The notes beneath the pieces were generated by a model. That model was not told the origin of the DNA. It searched no databases and saw nothing but the letters and a program-made list of their open reading frames with translations. From assembly GCA_005217565.1 (NCBI GenBank), contig SJCO01000001.1, positions 623,893 to 687,892 of the forward strand: a DNA stretch of 64,000 nucleotides, in the 5' to 3' direction. Below, piece by piece: positions 61,960 to 64,000 of the stretch. The stretch comes from Puteibacter caeruleilacunae. GTDB taxonomy: Bacteria; Bacteroidota; Bacteroidia; Bacteroidales; Prolixibacteraceae. The position numbers were made by a program, and so were the translations under genes. How positions within the stretch are numbered: position 1 is the first letter of the stretch; the number at the start of each line of letters is the position of its first letter.

Positions 61960-64000
61960 ATGAATGGCTTTAAAAATCTTATTACGAGTAGCAGGAGTAT
62001 ATACCTGATCTTGTTTTTATTGTCTTTCTCGATTGTTGATGCGATTGCACAACAACAGACTATAACAGGAAAGGTATTGGATGGAGCATCGGAAGGAATT
62101 CCGGGTGTTAATGTCGTAATTAAAGGAACGGTAGTGGGGACCGTTACCGATTTTGAAGGTAAATTCAGCATTAAAGCAAAGAGCGATGATGTGTTGGTTT
62201 TTACCTTTATTGGTTTTAAGACAAAACAGGTTGCTTTAAAGGGAAGAACTAATCTTAACGTTACCCTTGATGAGCAGAGTGTTGATTTAGACGAAGTGGT
62301 AGCTGTAGGTTATGGTACCATGAAAAAAAGTGACGTTACAGGATCATTGAGTCGTGTGTCAGCTGATCTTTTCAAGGATCAGAATAATGTATCAATCGAT
62401 CAAACATTGTCAGGAAGAGCAGCAGGGGTACAAGTGGTTGCCAATAGTGGTGCTCCAGGAGCAGGGGTGAGCATCCGTATTCGTGGAGGAACATCTATAA
62501 ACGCCAGTAATGAACCATTGTATGTGATAGATGGTATTCCTTTCGTTAACAGTTCATCGAATACATCTACTGGAGGTATCGGTTTTGATGCAGAAAATCC
62601 GATGGTTAATATCGATCCTTCAGATATCGAATCGATAGAAGTGTTGAAAGATGCATCTGCCACTGCAATCTATGGATCGCGTGGAGCTAATGGTGTTATT
62701 ATGGTAACTACAAAAAGTGGTAAAAAGGGGAAAACCGAACTTACCTATTCAACCTATGCGGGAATTACCGAGGTATCTAAAACACTGGATCTGATGAATG
62801 GAGAAGAGTATGCTTCATTTATGCATCAGGCTAGTCCAAGTGATGAGCGTTTTACGGATCAGGAAACAGGATTGGCTATTAGTTATGCTGATTCTGCATC
62901 GGTGGATTGGCAGGATGAGGTATTCCGTCAGGCTGTGGTTCATAATCACAATTTAAGTCTTAGTGGAGGAAATGGAAAGACCAACTACCTATTTTCATTG
63001 GGGTATTTAGATAATGATGGTGTGATTATTAATACAAATCTGAAGCGTTACTCCAGTCGCTTTAAGATTAATCATCAATATTCTGATCGTTTTACTTTAG
63101 GCGCAAACATGTCGCTTGGTTTTACCGAGGAGGATGGTATTGTGTCGGCAGGAACGCAGAGTGGAAGTAACGCTGGAATTATTACCAACCTGATTATCTA
63201 TCGACCAACAGCTTTATTTGCTGATGGGGATGATGCGTTGGCTTTTGATGAAGTGGGAAATAAGACTAATCCATTGGTTTATGCTGAAGAGGTGGAAAAG
63301 CAGACCTATACTTTAAGAACTGTTGGAAGTGTTGATATGACATATAAGCTTACCGATGATCTAAAGATAAAAGTTACCGGTGGAGCCAATATCAATAACG
63401 TTAAAAGAAAGCAGTACTATTCATCAAGTGTAGGTCCTGGAAAAAATAGCCATGGCAAGGGAGTTCAGAGTGATATCATGCGCATTGTATGGCTTAACGA
63501 TAATGTTTTAACTTATACAAAGCAGTTAGGAAAGCATCGATTGAATGCTATGGTAGGAACTTCAGTTCAGCGATCAATTACTGAGAAATTAGATGTAACC
63601 AATACGTTTTATGATATAGAACAAAATGCTGTCGATCAAATAGGATCAGGAACACAACCATTAATCCCACAGTCATCACGTTCTGAGTGGGGATTGTTCT
63701 CTTATTTTGGTCGTGTTAACTATGGTTTTGATAATCGTTATTTGTTAACTGCCAGTTATCGTGCCGATGGATCATCTAAATTTGGAGATAAGAACAAGTA
63801 TGGATATTTTCCAGCATTTTCTGTGGCATGGCGAGCAAGCGAAGAGGCTTTCATTAAGGATGTAGATTGGATTTCAAACTTTAAAGTTCGTAGCGGTTGG
63901 GGACAAACAGGTAACCAGGATATTGGTCTTTTTAGTTACCTTGAGATGTTACAGCAGCAGAATTATAGTTTCGATGGAAGCATTGCTACCGGAGTACAAC
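61960..64000 (+). CDS. SusC/RagA TonB-dependent transporter, fourth copy (3' end outside window)
   Basis: The frame is open from the ATG at 61960 to the last base, giving 680 residues of a transporter expected to be about 1000 long. Signal peptide 'LILFLLSFSIVDAIAQQQ', carboxypeptidase-regulatory-like domain 'ITGKVLDGASEGIPGVNVVI', TonB-box region 'LDEVVAVGYG', and plug with 'ASATAIYGSRGANGVIMVTT' are visible, and the start of the barrel follows. It has no STN domain. It lies 148 bases after the second HTCS gene and probably starts the next SusC/SusD operon. Confidence 0.94.
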   Translation, partial: MNGFKNLITSSRSIYLILFLLSFSIVDAIAQQQTITGKVLDGASEGIPGVNVVIKGTVVGTVTDFEGKFSIKAKSDDVLVFTFIGFKTKQVALKGRTNLNVTLDEQSVDLDEVVAVGYGTMKKSDVTGSLSRVSADLFKDQNNVSIDQTLSGRAAGVQVVANSGAPGAGVSIRIRGGTSINASNEPLYVIDGIPFVNSSSNTSTGGIGFDAENPMVNIDPSDIESIEVLKDASATAIYGSRGANGVIMVTTKSGKKGKTELTYSTYAGITEVSKTLDLMNGEEYASFMHQASPSDERFTDQETGLAISYADSASVDWQDEVFRQAVVHNHNLSLSGGNGKTNYLFSLGYLDNDGVIINTNLKRYSSRFKINHQYSDRFTLGANMSLGFTEEDGIVSAGTQSGSNAGIITNLIIYRPTALFADGDDALAFDEVGNKTNPLVYAEEVEKQTYTLRTVGSVDMTYKLTDDLKIKVTGGANINNVKRKQYYSSSVGPGKNSHGKGVQSDIMRIVWLNDNVLTYTKQLGKHRLNAMVGTSVQRSITEKLDVTNTFYDIEQNAVDQIGSGTQPLIPQSSRSEWGLFSYFGRVNYGFDNRYLLTASYRADGSSKFGDKNKYGYFPAFSVAWRASEEAFIKDVDWISNFKVRSGWGQTGNQDIGLFSYLEMLQQQNYSFDGSIATGVQ

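Noticed and set aside
1-64000. CRISPR arrays, tRNA genes, insertion sequences, prophage genes
   Set aside because: No regularly spaced repeats, cloverleaf-like genes, transposase or integrase frames were seen on either strand.

Overview
The window looks like part of a chromosome from a free-living, probably marine member of the Bacteroidota, perhaps Marinilabiliales-like; that placement is inference. Evidence for the phylum is strong. There are tandem SusC/SusD pairs, hybrid two-component regulators, an ECF sigma/FecR/SusC unit, a housekeeping promoter of TTG-20 bp-TATTTTTG form before rplS, AT-rich sequence and A-rich leaders with no Shine-Dalgarno. The four sulfatases suggest growth on sulfated glycans, which are common in the sea. 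Almost every gene is on the + strand. I saw no tRNA, rRNA, CRISPR array, insertion sequence or phage gene.

1-3150 holds ordinary genes: the 3' end of an M23 peptidase, a C69 peptidase and ribosomal protein L19. 3208-14730 is a sugar-catabolism region: YitT membrane protein, PfkB kinase, a DeoR-type repressor on the - strand, a NupG-like permease, an FGGY kinase, an SMP-30-like lipoprotein and a lyxose-isomerase-like cupin lipoprotein. A second block follows with SDR, DeoC aldolase, zinc alcohol dehydrogenase and SDR. A tandem 118-bp repeat before the permease carries a motif that recurs inverted before yitT, so one repressor may control both sets. The sugar cannot be named from sequence.

14906-28375 begins the glycan-degradation part: a 1199-residue haem-binding, propeller and FGE-like fusion protein, a GH20 enzyme, then ECF sigma factor, FecR anti-sigma and an STN-type SusC with its SusD. 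28578-35543 holds three sulfatases, one very like the GlcNAc-6-sulfatase family S1_11, around a GH97 glycosidase of the inverting type. 35660-50307 holds a hybrid two-component regulator and two SusC/SusD pairs. 50367-57619 holds a GH87 alpha-1,3-glucanase-like enzyme, an exported Gfo/Idh/MocA protein, a FucP-type sugar permease, a ROK kinase and a fourth sulfatase. 57765 to the end holds a second, closely related hybrid regulator and the start of a fourth SusC.

Together the genes describe capture of a sulfated glycan by SusD and import by SusC, removal of sulfate by Cys-type sulfatases, cleavage by GH20, GH97 and GH87 in the periplasm or at the surface, and uptake and phosphorylation of the released sugar by the permease and ROK kinase. 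The mixture of GlcNAc-6-sulfatase, hexosaminidase and alpha-glucan enzymes does not match a well-known single substrate. There are either two or three adjacent polysaccharide utilization loci or one locus for a compound glycan.
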